DNA of 64,000 bases from Spirochaetaceae bacterium (GTDB lineage Bacteria > Spirochaetota > Spirochaetia > WTKD01). The DNA is taken from assembly GCA_011524535.1 (NCBI GenBank), contig WTKD01000013.1:1-64000 (forward strand), written 5' to 3'. Under the pieces are notes generated by a model, which was not told the DNA's origin, ran no database searches, and worked only from the letters and a program-made list of their open reading frames with translations. Positions 33,799 to 42,452 of the stretch are shown piece after piece. Within the stretch, counting starts at the first letter, position 1; each line of letters begins with the position of its first letter. A program made the translations under genes and the position numbers.

Positions 33799-35791
33799 AT
33801 TACCGGTCTATACTCACAGAAGAAAGATTCTTTCTGCTTTAAAAAAGACCAAGGCCCTGGTTATTGAGAGTCCAACAGGATCCGGAAAAACGACACAGCT
33901 CCCAATTATACTACACAAAGCAAAATATACAAAAAAAGGCCTTATTGGTATAACCCAACCTCGTCGAATCGCCGTACTCAATGTACATCACTACATACGA
34001 GAATCTATTGATGAAAGAGACAAAGACATCGTCGGCTACAAAATGCGCTTCGAAGATGCCACAACACCCCTAACACGGTTAAAAATTATGACCGATGGCA
34101 TCTTACTCCAAGAAATCAAAAGCGACCCCTATCTGCTGCAATACAAAACAATCATTATTGACGAAGCCCATGAGCGCAGCATTACCATCGATTTTATATT
34201 GGGGCTGCTCAAGCGAGCTCTTGCAATTCGTTCGGATCTAAAGGTCATAATTTCTTCCGCGACAATAAATACTCAGACTTTTTCAAAATATTTTGACAAC
34301 TGTCCCATCATATCGGTCCCGGCAAAAACCTATCCAGTAAAGATGGTTTTCCGGAAAGAGCATCTTCAAGAAGATATACTAACCGAGGAAATCGTATCAA
34401 CGGTAAAAAAACTTGTAAAAGACCCTGCTCATCAAAATATTCTTGTATTTCTCCCAGGAGAAGCCGCGATCAAACAATGTCAGGCTGCGATTGTGAAAGA
34501 AGTCTGGAGCAAAAAAACCATGGTCTGCGTTTTGTATTCTCGTATCAGTTCAAGAATGCAAGAACGTGTGTTAGAACCCGTGCAAAAAGGGTACAAAAAG
34601 GTCGTTATAGCCACAAACATTGCTGAAACGAGTATTACCATAGATGGAATTACAGCGGTAATAGACTCAGGCTTAGCAAAAATTAATTCCTATAATCCCA
34701 TTAAACATAGTTCTACCCTCGAACTTACCCGTATTTCGCGTTCTTCTGCGATTCAGCGCATGGGAAGAGCCGGGAGAACCTCGCCTGGGGTTTGTATGTT
34801 TTTGTATACAGAAGAAGATTTTTTCCGTCGCCCCCTGCATACCCTTGAAGAAATATTGCGTACGGACCTTAGTGAAGTAGTGTTGAGGATGGCATTTCTT
34901 GGCATAAGAGATTTTGAAACTTTTCCATTGCTTCTTCCTCCAAAACTCACCGATGTTCGCAGTGCAATCGAAAATCTTATTGCTATGCACGCATTATCTG
35001 CGAATCATAGCTTGACCCAAATCGGAAAGTTGATGCTCCAATACCCGGTATCACCGAAGCACTCCCGCATTCTTATAGAAGCCATAAACAAATTTCCGGC
35101 AGCCCTTGATTCTATACTTACGATTATTTCTTTCTTAACCAACACAGGTCCATTCCTGCTTCCCTTTGGCGAGGAAATGAATGCCCGCAAGGCACATATG
35201 AAGTATGCACACCCATACGGCGATTTTCATGCCTGTATAAGACTGTTTCATGAATACAGCCATGCGCAGGATCAATCGGAGTTCTGCAAAAAATTCTACC
35301 TCGATGAACAGGTCATGCAAGAAATCGCGAACGTTCGGACCCAACTCTTAGAAATAACCGAAGACCTCGGTGTATTTATCAGCACCTCAAAAGCCTCCTA
35401 CGAAGAGGTTATGCTTTGTCTGTGTGCAGGGCTCTCACGCACAATTTGCACCAGAAAAGAGAAAAAATACCACAGTAAGACGTCACGGAATATCTTGATT
35501 CACCCTGGATCACTCTTGGAAGATAAGACATCTCAATGGATAATAGCCTCAGAAATAGTCACTACAACAAGAACATTTGCCCGAAACGTAGGCGTTTTGA
35601 CCGATTCGGTGATGCAAATGCACGATCCTGAATGGTTTAAATCAGAAAAAAAACAATATACCGCGAACAAATTGGGCACTCCACAAAAGAGAAAGAAATT
35701 GAGGAGTACGAGCACATCATCTAATCGAAAAAAACAAAGTACAGCAACTACGAGTAAACAATCAAGGTCTACCAAAAAGCGAAAATCCTAA
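33782..35791 (+). CDS. DEAH-box RNA helicase (HrpA-like, short form)
   Basis: A 3'-5' RNA helicase-like ATPase. Motifs in order: IESPTGSGKTTQLPI (I), TQPRRIAVLN (Ia), IIIDEAHERSITIDFILG (II), ISSATINTQTFSKYF (III), LVFLPGEAAI (IV), ATNIAETSITIDGITAVIDSG (V), QRMGRAGRTSPGVC (VI). HA2/OB-like regions follow. At 669 residues it is much shorter than E. coli HrpA (~1300) and shorter than HrpB (~800). It ends in a Lys/Ser/Thr-rich tail (KKLRSTSTSSNRKKQ ... STKKRKS) likely to bind nucleic acid. The RNA target is unknown. Confidence 0.87.
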   Translation: MPNPVKLPVYTHRRKILSALKKTKALVIESPTGSGKTTQLPIILHKAKYTKKGLIGITQPRRIAVLNVHHYIRESIDERDKDIVGYKMRFEDATTPLTRLKIMTDGILLQEIKSDPYLLQYKTIIIDEAHERSITIDFILGLLKRALAIRSDLKVIISSATINTQTFSKYFDNCPIISVPAKTYPVKMVFRKEHLQEDILTEEIVSTVKKLVKDPAHQNILVFLPGEAAIKQCQAAIVKEVWSKKTMVCVLYSRISSRMQERVLEPVQKGYKKVVIATNIAETSITIDGITAVIDSGLAKINSYNPIKHSSTLELTRISRSSAIQRMGRAGRTSPGVCMFLYTEEDFFRRPLHTLEEILRTDLSEVVLRMAFLGIRDFETFPLLLPPKLTDVRSAIENLIAMHALSANHSLTQIGKLMLQYPVSPKHSRILIEAINKFPAALDSILTIISFLTNTGPFLLPFGEEMNARKAHMKYAHPYGDFHACIRLFHEYSHAQDQSEFCKKFYLDEQVMQEIANVRTQLLEITEDLGVFISTSKASYEEVMLCLCAGLSRTICTRKEKKYHSKTSRNILIHPGSLLEDKTSQWIIASEIVTTTRTFARNVGVLTDSVMQMHDPEWFKSEKKQYTANKLGTPQKRKKLRSTSTSSNRKKQSTATTSKQSRSTKKRKS

Positions 35792-35826
35792 GGATCTATA
35801 CGGGATTCCTGGAAATATATGAAAGG

Positions 35827-36840
35827 TTATCGTGTGTGTTCGTTCAATATCGCCAATACGCTGTCTTCATCGGGCTCAACCATCGTGGTTTCCCCGATTG
35901 CTGACTGCAACACAAATCGCAATACATTACCGTGTTTCTTTTTATCATATTGCATGTGTGCATACAAAGATTCTGCGCTTGCAGACACCTTCGAAGGATA
36001 GTCATATATGTCTAGCAGTTCCCTGACTTTATCGTAGTATTCCTTTGTAGCAATATTTAAATATACACTGAGATGGGCAGCACAACGTAACCCCCAAGCA
36101 ACCGCAATTCCGTGAGAATATCTGCCTTCTTCGGCTTCAAGCGCGTGCGCAAAGGTATGGCCTAGATTAAGAAAGGCTCTCTTTCCTTGTTCTCTGGGGT
36201 CTTCCGTAACGATAGCATGTTTTACCGCAATGGCTCGCCAAACAATGTCTTCAAACGGTTCATCCGCTATTGTACCTGCAATGATATTCTTCCCTTGATC
36301 GCGTAGCATATCTAAAAGGAGGGCATCGCCGAGCAATCCAGCTTTCACTATTTCAGCAATACCTTCTGTAATAAGCTGATGAGGCTGCGATCTCAAAAAC
36401 AATGTATCTATGACAACTTCCTGGGCGAGGTAAAAGGTACCAACAAGATTCTTCTTTCCCTGAAAGTTTATTCCTGTTTTTCCTCCCACCGATGCATCAA
36501 CCATCGATAATAACGTAGTAGGAACCAGGTACAATGTGACACCACGCAAATAAATGCTTGCAGCAAATGCTCCAACATCGCAGACAGTCCCTCCACCTAT
36601 AACCGTTATCACTGCGTCGCGTACAAGTCTTTTTTCATACAGAAACGTCAAAACATTCTTTACTTGATCCCACTGCTTTGCAGATTCTCCACCTCGAAGC
36701 CAATATATAGAATCATCGGGGTAGTCTGCTAATGCCTCGTGTAATCCCGCTGCTGGTTTCTCAAAAACATCATCCACAATCAAAACTGCACTTTTAGATA
36801 AAATATCCCGCACATCGCCCTCACGAATAAGTGAGTTCAT
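35827..36840 (-). CDS. aroB: 3-dehydroquinate synthase
   Basis: The second shikimate-pathway step, converting DAHP to 3-dehydroquinate with NAD and a divalent metal. Seen: VIGGGTVCDVGAFAASIYLRGVTLYLVPTTLLSMVDASVGGKTGINFQGKKNLVGTFY, the AroB signature. The metal ligands include Glu in GIAEIVKAG and His in LNLGHTFAHALE. 337 residues, slightly short but complete. It is the distal gene of the long minus-strand block, convergent with the helicase gene. Confidence 0.93.
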   Translation of the reverse strand: MNSLIREGDVRDILSKSAVLIVDDVFEKPAAGLHEALADYPDDSIYWLRGGESAKQWDQVKNVLTFLYEKRLVRDAVITVIGGGTVCDVGAFAASIYLRGVTLYLVPTTLLSMVDASVGGKTGINFQGKKNLVGTFYLAQEVVIDTLFLRSQPHQLITEGIAEIVKAGLLGDALLLDMLRDQGKNIIAGTIADEPFEDIVWRAIAVKHAIVTEDPREQGKRAFLNLGHTFAHALEAEEGRYSHGIAVAWGLRCAAHLSVYLNIATKEYYDKVRELLDIYDYPSKVSASAESLYAHMQYDKKKHGNVLRFVLQSAIGETTMVEPDEDSVLAILNEHTR

Positions 36841-36874
36841 CTGTGTGGATGTATCGAGATGTAAATTCTTTGAA

Positions 36875-37105
36875 TTAGTTTTCTTTACTTGTTTGTTTTT
36901 CAGTGGATGCTCCAGATGGTTTTTTCCGGGAATCGGTTACGTAAAACCCTCCTCCCTTAAAATGAACCCCTATTCCGCTACTAATAATACGTTTCATTTT
37001 CTGTTGTCCACATTGTTCACATATTGGGACCGGCTCTTCATGAATCCCATGAAACACTTCGAGGACCACCCCACATTCGCTGCATTCATATTCGTATGTT
37101 GGCAT
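36875..37105 (-). CDS. FmdB-family zinc ribbon protein
   Basis: A 76-residue protein starting MPTYEYECSECGVVLEVFHGI, with a second pair CEQCGQQKMKRIIS. The two CxxC pairs define the FmdB/CxxC regulatory zinc ribbon family. Its tail GIGVHFKGGGFYVTDSRKK is family-typical. The function is not established; some members are annotated as regulators. An AGAGG ribosome binding site precedes the ATG. Confidence 0.87.
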   Translation of the reverse strand: MPTYEYECSECGVVLEVFHGIHEEPVPICEQCGQQKMKRIISSGIGVHFKGGGFYVTDSRKKPSGASTEKQTSKEN

Positions 37106-37155
37106 TATTTCTACCTCTTTTTATCATAATTATATCAAATTTATTAAATAATTTG

Positions 37156-37917
37156 CTACGACATTCGCACCGGTATGTCCTTCTCAAGTATATACCGTTT
37201 TATCTGTGGAATGGAGTGTGTACCGTAATGGACAATCGAAGCCACGAGAGCCGCATTTGCGTGACCAAGAACATCAACAATATGCTGTGCATTTCCTGCA
37301 CCTCCTGAAGCAACCGTTGGTATCGTCACTCGCTGGTTTATTTTTTGTGTCACTTCACAATCATATCCATCTTTTGTACCATCTGCATCGATGGAATTGA
37401 TGACTATCTCTCCCGCTCCCAATTCTTCCGCCCGGCCGGCCCACTCTAGAGCGTCTATTCCGGTCGCCTTTCTACCGCCATGGGTATACACCTCTATACC
37501 ACTGGATGTTGCATTGCTACGAGCAACATCCATTCCAAGAACTACGCATTGCGATCCAAAACGTCTTGCAATATCACCGATGAGTTGTGGATTTTGTACC
37601 GCCTGGGTATTCACACTTACCTTCTCAGCACCTGCAAGAAGAATCCTACGTGCAAATTCTACCGAAGCGACTCCTCCACCCGCACAAAAAGGAACAAATA
37701 CTTGTCGTGTAATTTTTTCAAGAACATCAATAAACAAGGTTCGGCGTTCCACTGAAGCGGTAATATCATAAAATACAAGTTCATCGACTCCCATTTCATA
37801 ATACTTCTTTGCCATGCTCACCGGATCACCCAAATCCTGATTATCCTGAAACTTTACGCCCTTGGTTGTTTTTCCGTCTCTCACATCGAGACATACGATC
37901 AATCGTTTACATAACAT
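37156..37917 (-). CDS. hisF: imidazole glycerol phosphate synthase, cyclase subunit
   Basis: A TIM barrel that uses ammonia from HisH to make imidazole glycerol phosphate and AICAR. Seen: KRLIVCLDVRDGKTTKGVKF (catalytic Asp near residue 11), LVFYDITAS, KVSVNTQAVQNP, VYTHGGRKATG, INSIDADGTKDGYD (second catalytic Asp) and ASGGAGNAQHIVD. The GGG loop is preceded by VPFCA rather than the more usual IPLTV. Length 253. It follows hisH by 11 nt. No other his biosynthetic gene is in the window, so a paralogous role in sugar amidation (WbpG-HisH2-HisF2 type) is an alternative. Confidence 0.87.
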   Translation of the reverse strand: MLCKRLIVCLDVRDGKTTKGVKFQDNQDLGDPVSMAKKYYEMGVDELVFYDITASVERRTLFIDVLEKITRQVFVPFCAGGGVASVEFARRILLAGAEKVSVNTQAVQNPQLIGDIARRFGSQCVVLGMDVARSNATSSGIEVYTHGGRKATGIDALEWAGRAEELGAGEIVINSIDADGTKDGYDCEVTQKINQRVTIPTVASGGAGNAQHIVDVLGHANAALVASIVHYGTHSIPQIKRYILEKDIPVRMS

Positions 37918-37928
37918 AGCAAATTAAA

Positions 37929-38540
37929 TCAATTCATCAGAAAATTATGCAATATTTTTAATCCAGTCATGCCCGATTTTTCGGTGTGAAACTGGGTTCC
38001 AAACACATTTTCGTGGGCAATCGATGAAGCAAACCGGATATTGTATTCTGTTTCTGTTACAATATGCTCCTTGTTCGAGGGGTCCATATAAAACGAATGT
38101 ACGAAATAAACTTCTTTTTCATTTGATACTTCATCCAATATAGGGTGTTCTTGTACAATAGCAATCTGATTCCAGCCCATATGCGGTATTTTTCCAACAC
38201 TTTTTGGAAAACGTTTCACTAGGCCCGGTATGATATCTAACCCTTTAGCCCCGCCTTCTTCAGAAGAAGATAAAAGCAACTGAGCACCCACACATACTCC
38301 GAGCAAGGGGTTTCCCGTTGCTACAAAGGCACGTATGGCATCGTATACCCCCGTACTTTGGATTGCTTCACTCGCAAATTGGGCATCGCCAACTCCGGGA
38401 AAAATGAGTCTATCACACAGTTCTATCTCTTCTACCTTAGAAATGATTCTAGGCTCGACACCCAGATACCTTACCGCAGAATACATACTTTGAATATTAC
38501 CAGCTTGATAATCCAAAATACAAACATTGCCTTGCGTCAT
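37929..38540 (-). CDS. hisH: imidazole glycerol phosphate synthase, glutaminase subunit
   Basis: A class I glutamine amidotransferase giving ammonia to HisF. Seen: CILDYQAGNIQSMYSAVRYLG at the start, IFPGVGDAQFA (oxyanion region), the nucleophile elbow GVCVGAQLLLSSSEEGG with Cys, PHMGWNQI, and GTQFHTEKSGMTGLKIL with catalytic His and Glu. Its length of 203 is typical. It overlaps the preceding lipoprotein gene by 4 nt, so the pair sits in the ileS-lipoprotein-hisH-hisF transcript. Confidence 0.9.
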   Translation of the reverse strand: MTQGNVCILDYQAGNIQSMYSAVRYLGVEPRIISKVEEIELCDRLIFPGVGDAQFASEAIQSTGVYDAIRAFVATGNPLLGVCVGAQLLLSSSEEGGAKGLDIIPGLVKRFPKSVGKIPHMGWNQIAIVQEHPILDEVSNEKEVYFVHSFYMDPSNKEHIVTETEYNIRFASSIAHENVFGTQFHTEKSGMTGLKILHNFLMN

Positions 38541-39322
38541 AGTTTTAGTATATCACCAAATGTAATCCCAAGCTCTTCGATGGATATGCTTTCATTACTA
38601 AGGATAATTTTATCTTTTCCAGCAAATAGCACATCGAACACATGTCGATTCTGACCAGTATCCAGTTCTATTCCAGCTTGATACAGGATTTCTAGTATTT
38701 TTGCCAAAGATCTGGCAACCCGGCTATCCTCAATATAGATAGCAATTGTGATAAACCCTTCTTCGGATATATGTACGATCGTTTCTTCAACTATAGAATG
38801 CAACATTTTTGGAATATTTGTGATTACCGGTGGAAGTGATGTATAGCGAATGGTCACAATGCCATCTTGCATTTCTGACATAAACCGCTGTGAAACTCCT
38901 TGAAGAGCAACGCCATTGGCTCTTTCCAATATATGAGGACTATGCATATACACGTACTCACCAAGAAATGGATGAATCCATGCGTTTTTTCTCATCATCT
39001 GAAACCCTTGTGATGCTAGGTCTTTTCTTATTAGGCCATTTGGGATAGTGTGCACAAGCAGCGTATTACGTATGCGACCATTTTGCGAAAATGCACCAGC
39101 TCTTATATAGCCTAGTAGGCGTTCATCAATAATCCCCCCTCCTGCGGATAAGAAGGTTTTCACGATAGCTGGATTAGCTGCAATATTGGCATATCCATAT
39201 ATCTGCGCGTCAGCATACATGTATTTGGATAGTTCTTGCCCACTTTCTAGATCATTTGGAACACTGGCACAGGAAACAACCAACGTACACGCAATACAAA
39301 CCTTGTAAAGGAGTTTACCCAT
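38537..39322 (-). CDS. hypothetical lipoprotein
   Basis: No family recognised. The 261-residue product starts MGKLLYKVCIACTLVVSCASVPND, with lipobox VVSC. After that it seems a mixed alpha/beta soluble domain with no cysteines and no obvious repeats; FGDILKL closes the chain. It overlaps ileS by 8 nt upstream and hisH by 4 nt downstream, so it is tightly embedded and probably translated from the same mRNA. A role linked to either neighbour is not indicated by its sequence. Confidence 0.7.
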   Translation of the reverse strand: MGKLLYKVCIACTLVVSCASVPNDLESGQELSKYMYADAQIYGYANIAANPAIVKTFLSAGGGIIDERLLGYIRAGAFSQNGRIRNTLLVHTIPNGLIRKDLASQGFQMMRKNAWIHPFLGEYVYMHSPHILERANGVALQGVSQRFMSEMQDGIVTIRYTSLPPVITNIPKMLHSIVEETIVHISEEGFITIAIYIEDSRVARSLAKILEILYQAGIELDTGQNRHVFDVLFAGKDKIILSNESISIEELGITFGDILKL

Positions 39323-42300
39323 CGACTTTTTTCTGGATTGTACAGCTTCCTTGATGTCCTCTTATTTCAAAGTTATGGGTTTGTTTTGTCCCTGTATAAG
39401 ATATGTCTTTGCATAATGTTTCTTGTTTGAACAAGGATTCAAAGGCCCGCAAAGCCTCTGCTTGATCTTCTGGCAATTGAATATGTAACGATATACGATC
39501 AGAGACCTCAAGTTCATCTGCTTTTCGGACAAGCTGAACCTGCCTAATAATATCCCGAACGATCCCTTCGCTTACCAATTCAGGTGTAATATATGCATCG
39601 AATCCGATAGTTAAGGAATCTTCATTGACGACAATAAGATTTTCTTTTTCCTGACGCCTAATTTCTATATCATCGAGCACCAATTCAAGTTGGAAATCTT
39701 CTTGGGAGAGATACAGGGTTCCTCCGTCCATCAAGGTTCTCACTTCACTCGAAGAAAGTCCGGAAATCAGTTTTGCTGCTACTTTCATATGCTTACCCAA
39801 TCTTTGACCAAGACGCTTGTAATTCGGATGAGCTCCATACGTAACCAAATCTTCTTCATTGTCCCGGAATTGGACCGTCTTAACATTGAGTTCATCTTCT
39901 ATGACATCAAGAAACTCGTGGAGTATCGTTTGTTCATTTTGATCAGTAGTAACCACGTACATAGTTGTGAGCGGTTGTCGTGCATTTATATTCTGTGCCT
40001 TACGCAGAGAATGTCCCATCCGTACACATTTACGAACCAATCTCATCCGAAGTTCGATATTTTTCTGCCTCAGGCTTAGTTTAACTTCCGGATAATCGCA
40101 TAAATGTATAGAAATCGGTGCACCTTTTTGGCGAAGATTCCTGTACATCGCCTCGGTGACAAATGGTATCACTGGTGCCAATAAGAAACAAAATGTGGAC
40201 AGGCAATAATACAGTGTTTCATATGCTAGTATTTTGTCCTGATCATTGTCGCTGCGCCAAAATCTCCTTCGTGAGCGACGTACATACCAATTGCTGAGCA
40301 TGTCTATATAGTCATCTACTGGCTCTAATGCAGAGCGAACATCGTATCTATCCAATGCGTTTCTCATAAGGCCCACGAGGCGCTCGGTTTCAGATACAAT
40401 CCACACATCGAGTGGGTTTTCGATCTGTGTTACATCACCCTTTGGATTAACGTTGTCAAGATTCGCATATGTGATAAAAAAACTATATGTATTCCAGATC
40501 GGTATGATAATTGTTTTGAGTACTTGCACTACGCCCATGTCGGAATATTTGAGATCTTCCCCTTGAACAACCGGAGATTGCATCAAATAATACCTGAGGG
40601 CATCCGCGCCGTGTGTGTTTATGACATCCATGGGGTCGGTATAGTTCCGCAAGGATTTGCTCATTTTCCTCGAATCTTTGCTCAAAACGAGCCCATTTAC
40701 TATCACATTTTTGAACGCAGGCTTATTATATAGGGCTCCAGCCAGCACCACCAAGGTATAAAACCAGCCCCTTGTCTGATCTAGACCTTCACAAATAAAA
40801 TCTGCAGGGAACCCGCTGTCAAAAGTTTCCTTGTTCTCAAAGGGATAGTGAACCTGCGCATAGGGCATAGAACCAGACTCAAACCAACAATCGAGAACAT
40901 CTGAAACTCGTCGCATAACAGCCTTACCATTTGGAGCTGGCCAAGTATGATCATCAACATAGTGTTTGTGGAGGTCTTCTACTTTTTTCCCTGAACGTTG
41001 CTCCAACTCTTCGATTGAACCAATAATTTCAACATGTGAATCATCGTCTGCTCGCCATACAGGTATTGGGTTCCCCCAAAATCTATTCCTGCTTATGGAC
41101 CAATCTCGAGCATTCTCCAACCATTTACCAAATCTTTTATCTCGGATATGTTCAGGAACCCACCGAATTGTACTATTGTTTTTAAGTAATATTTCCTTTA
41201 TTTTTTCAACATTAACAAAATACGAGGACACAGCGCGAAAAATAAGCGGCGTATTAGTCCTATAACAAAAAGGATAGCTATGCAGATAATTTTCCTTTCT
41301 TATGATAGCGCCTTTTTCTTCGAGATAATTAATAATAGGTTTGTCTGCATCCTTTACAAATAGGCCTGCAAAATCGCTAACTTCTTCTGTAAAACAGCAA
41401 TCCTCGTCTATAGGACATACAACAGGAATATCGGTATTTTTCAACACCTCAAAGTCCTCTTCTCCAAATCCAGAAGCAGTGTGTACTATTCCCGTTCCAT
41501 CCCCTGTCGTAACATGATCTCCCGTGAACACCGAGAACGCTCCCTTCATACTGAGGTTGGCAAAATACGGAAATAGGGGCTCATAGGATTCCCCCACCCA
41601 TTCTATCCCTTTTTTTCTCTCTAGGATTCGGTATGAGGTTTCGTCTGTAAAATATCGACTCAAAGCTTCTTCTGCCAGCACATATTCAATGTTATTTGCA
41701 GAAATGACAACATATGTGATGTCCGCACCCAGTGCCAACGCCAAATTTGATGGTAAGGTCCACGGCGTAGTCGTCCATACCAGAAAATATCGTTGAGTGT
41801 GCTGTTTTGAACGAAAGCATACGGTGATCGCAGGATCTCTAACATCACGATATCCTCCTAAATTCAGTTCAAAATTGGATAGAGGACTCGCAAGTTTTGG
41901 GCTGTAAGGAAGAATTCTATGCCCCTCATAAATAAGGTCTCGTTCGTACAAGGTCTTGAAGACCCACCACGTAGATTCCATATAATCTTTGTCCATGGTC
42001 TTGTACCCATGTTCAAAGTCGACCCATCGGCCCATTCGTTCAATAACCGATTGCCATTCCTTGGTATATCTAAGAACAATATCTCGGCAGGCCTCGTTGA
42101 ATTTTTCTACACCAAAATTCAGTATATCCTTATTGCCATTGAGTTCTAGAGATTTCTGCACTTCATTCTCAACGGGAAGCCCATGACAGTCCCAACCGAA
42201 TCTTCTTTGCACATAGCACCCCTTCATCGCATTGTATCGAGGGAATAAATCCTTCAATGTTCCAGGAACAAAGTGACCAAAATGCGGTAATCCAGTTGCA

Positions 42301-42449
42301 AAGGGTGGTCCATCATAAAAAACATAGGGCGATTGGTCTTTTCGTTGTTCAATCGAGTGATGGAATATGGATTCTGTTTTCCAGAAGGCTAAAACCTCTT
42401 CTTCTAATTTTGGAAAACTAACTTTTGTTTGTACGTCCTTAAATCTCAT
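39315..42449 (-). CDS. ileS: isoleucyl-tRNA synthetase, eukaryote/archaea-like type
   Basis: A class I synthetase. Seen: FYDGPPFATGLPHFGHFVPGTLKD (HIGH motif as HFGH, ~residue 54), RRFGWDCHGLPVENEVQ, editing-domain stretches TTTPWTLPSN and GTGIVHTASGFGEEDFEVL, FESGSMPYAQVHYP, DFICEGLDQTRGWFYTLVVL and KDSRKMSKSLRNYTDP (KMSKS, ~594). The 1044-residue length, the WDCHGLPVENEVQ form and the lack of a C-terminal Cys zinc finger place it with the eukaryote-type IleRS class known in spirochetes and often less sensitive to mupirocin. It is followed directly by the lipoprotein gene. Confidence 0.93.
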   Translation of the reverse strand: MRFKDVQTKVSFPKLEEEVLAFWKTESIFHHSIEQRKDQSPYVFYDGPPFATGLPHFGHFVPGTLKDLFPRYNAMKGCYVQRRFGWDCHGLPVENEVQKSLELNGNKDILNFGVEKFNEACRDIVLRYTKEWQSVIERMGRWVDFEHGYKTMDKDYMESTWWVFKTLYERDLIYEGHRILPYSPKLASPLSNFELNLGGYRDVRDPAITVCFRSKQHTQRYFLVWTTTPWTLPSNLALALGADITYVVISANNIEYVLAEEALSRYFTDETSYRILERKKGIEWVGESYEPLFPYFANLSMKGAFSVFTGDHVTTGDGTGIVHTASGFGEEDFEVLKNTDIPVVCPIDEDCCFTEEVSDFAGLFVKDADKPIINYLEEKGAIIRKENYLHSYPFCYRTNTPLIFRAVSSYFVNVEKIKEILLKNNSTIRWVPEHIRDKRFGKWLENARDWSISRNRFWGNPIPVWRADDDSHVEIIGSIEELEQRSGKKVEDLHKHYVDDHTWPAPNGKAVMRRVSDVLDCWFESGSMPYAQVHYPFENKETFDSGFPADFICEGLDQTRGWFYTLVVLAGALYNKPAFKNVIVNGLVLSKDSRKMSKSLRNYTDPMDVINTHGADALRYYLMQSPVVQGEDLKYSDMGVVQVLKTIIIPIWNTYSFFITYANLDNVNPKGDVTQIENPLDVWIVSETERLVGLMRNALDRYDVRSALEPVDDYIDMLSNWYVRRSRRRFWRSDNDQDKILAYETLYYCLSTFCFLLAPVIPFVTEAMYRNLRQKGAPISIHLCDYPEVKLSLRQKNIELRMRLVRKCVRMGHSLRKAQNINARQPLTTMYVVTTDQNEQTILHEFLDVIEDELNVKTVQFRDNEEDLVTYGAHPNYKRLGQRLGKHMKVAAKLISGLSSSEVRTLMDGGTLYLSQEDFQLELVLDDIEIRRQEKENLIVVNEDSLTIGFDAYITPELVSEGIVRDIIRQVQLVRKADELEVSDRISLHIQLPEDQAEALRAFESLFKQETLCKDISYTGTKQTHNFEIRGHQGSCTIQKKVDG

Positions 42450-42452
42450 ATA

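Noticed and set aside
35792-35826. AATCC/GGATT inverted repeat between the helicase and aroB genes
   Set aside because: Only a 5-bp stem without a T-tract; not supportable as a terminator.
39690-42186. Plus-strand ORFs antisense to ileS (for example 39690-40079, 40966-41265)
   Set aside because: Shadows of the long synthetase reading frame; no domain, signal or start support.
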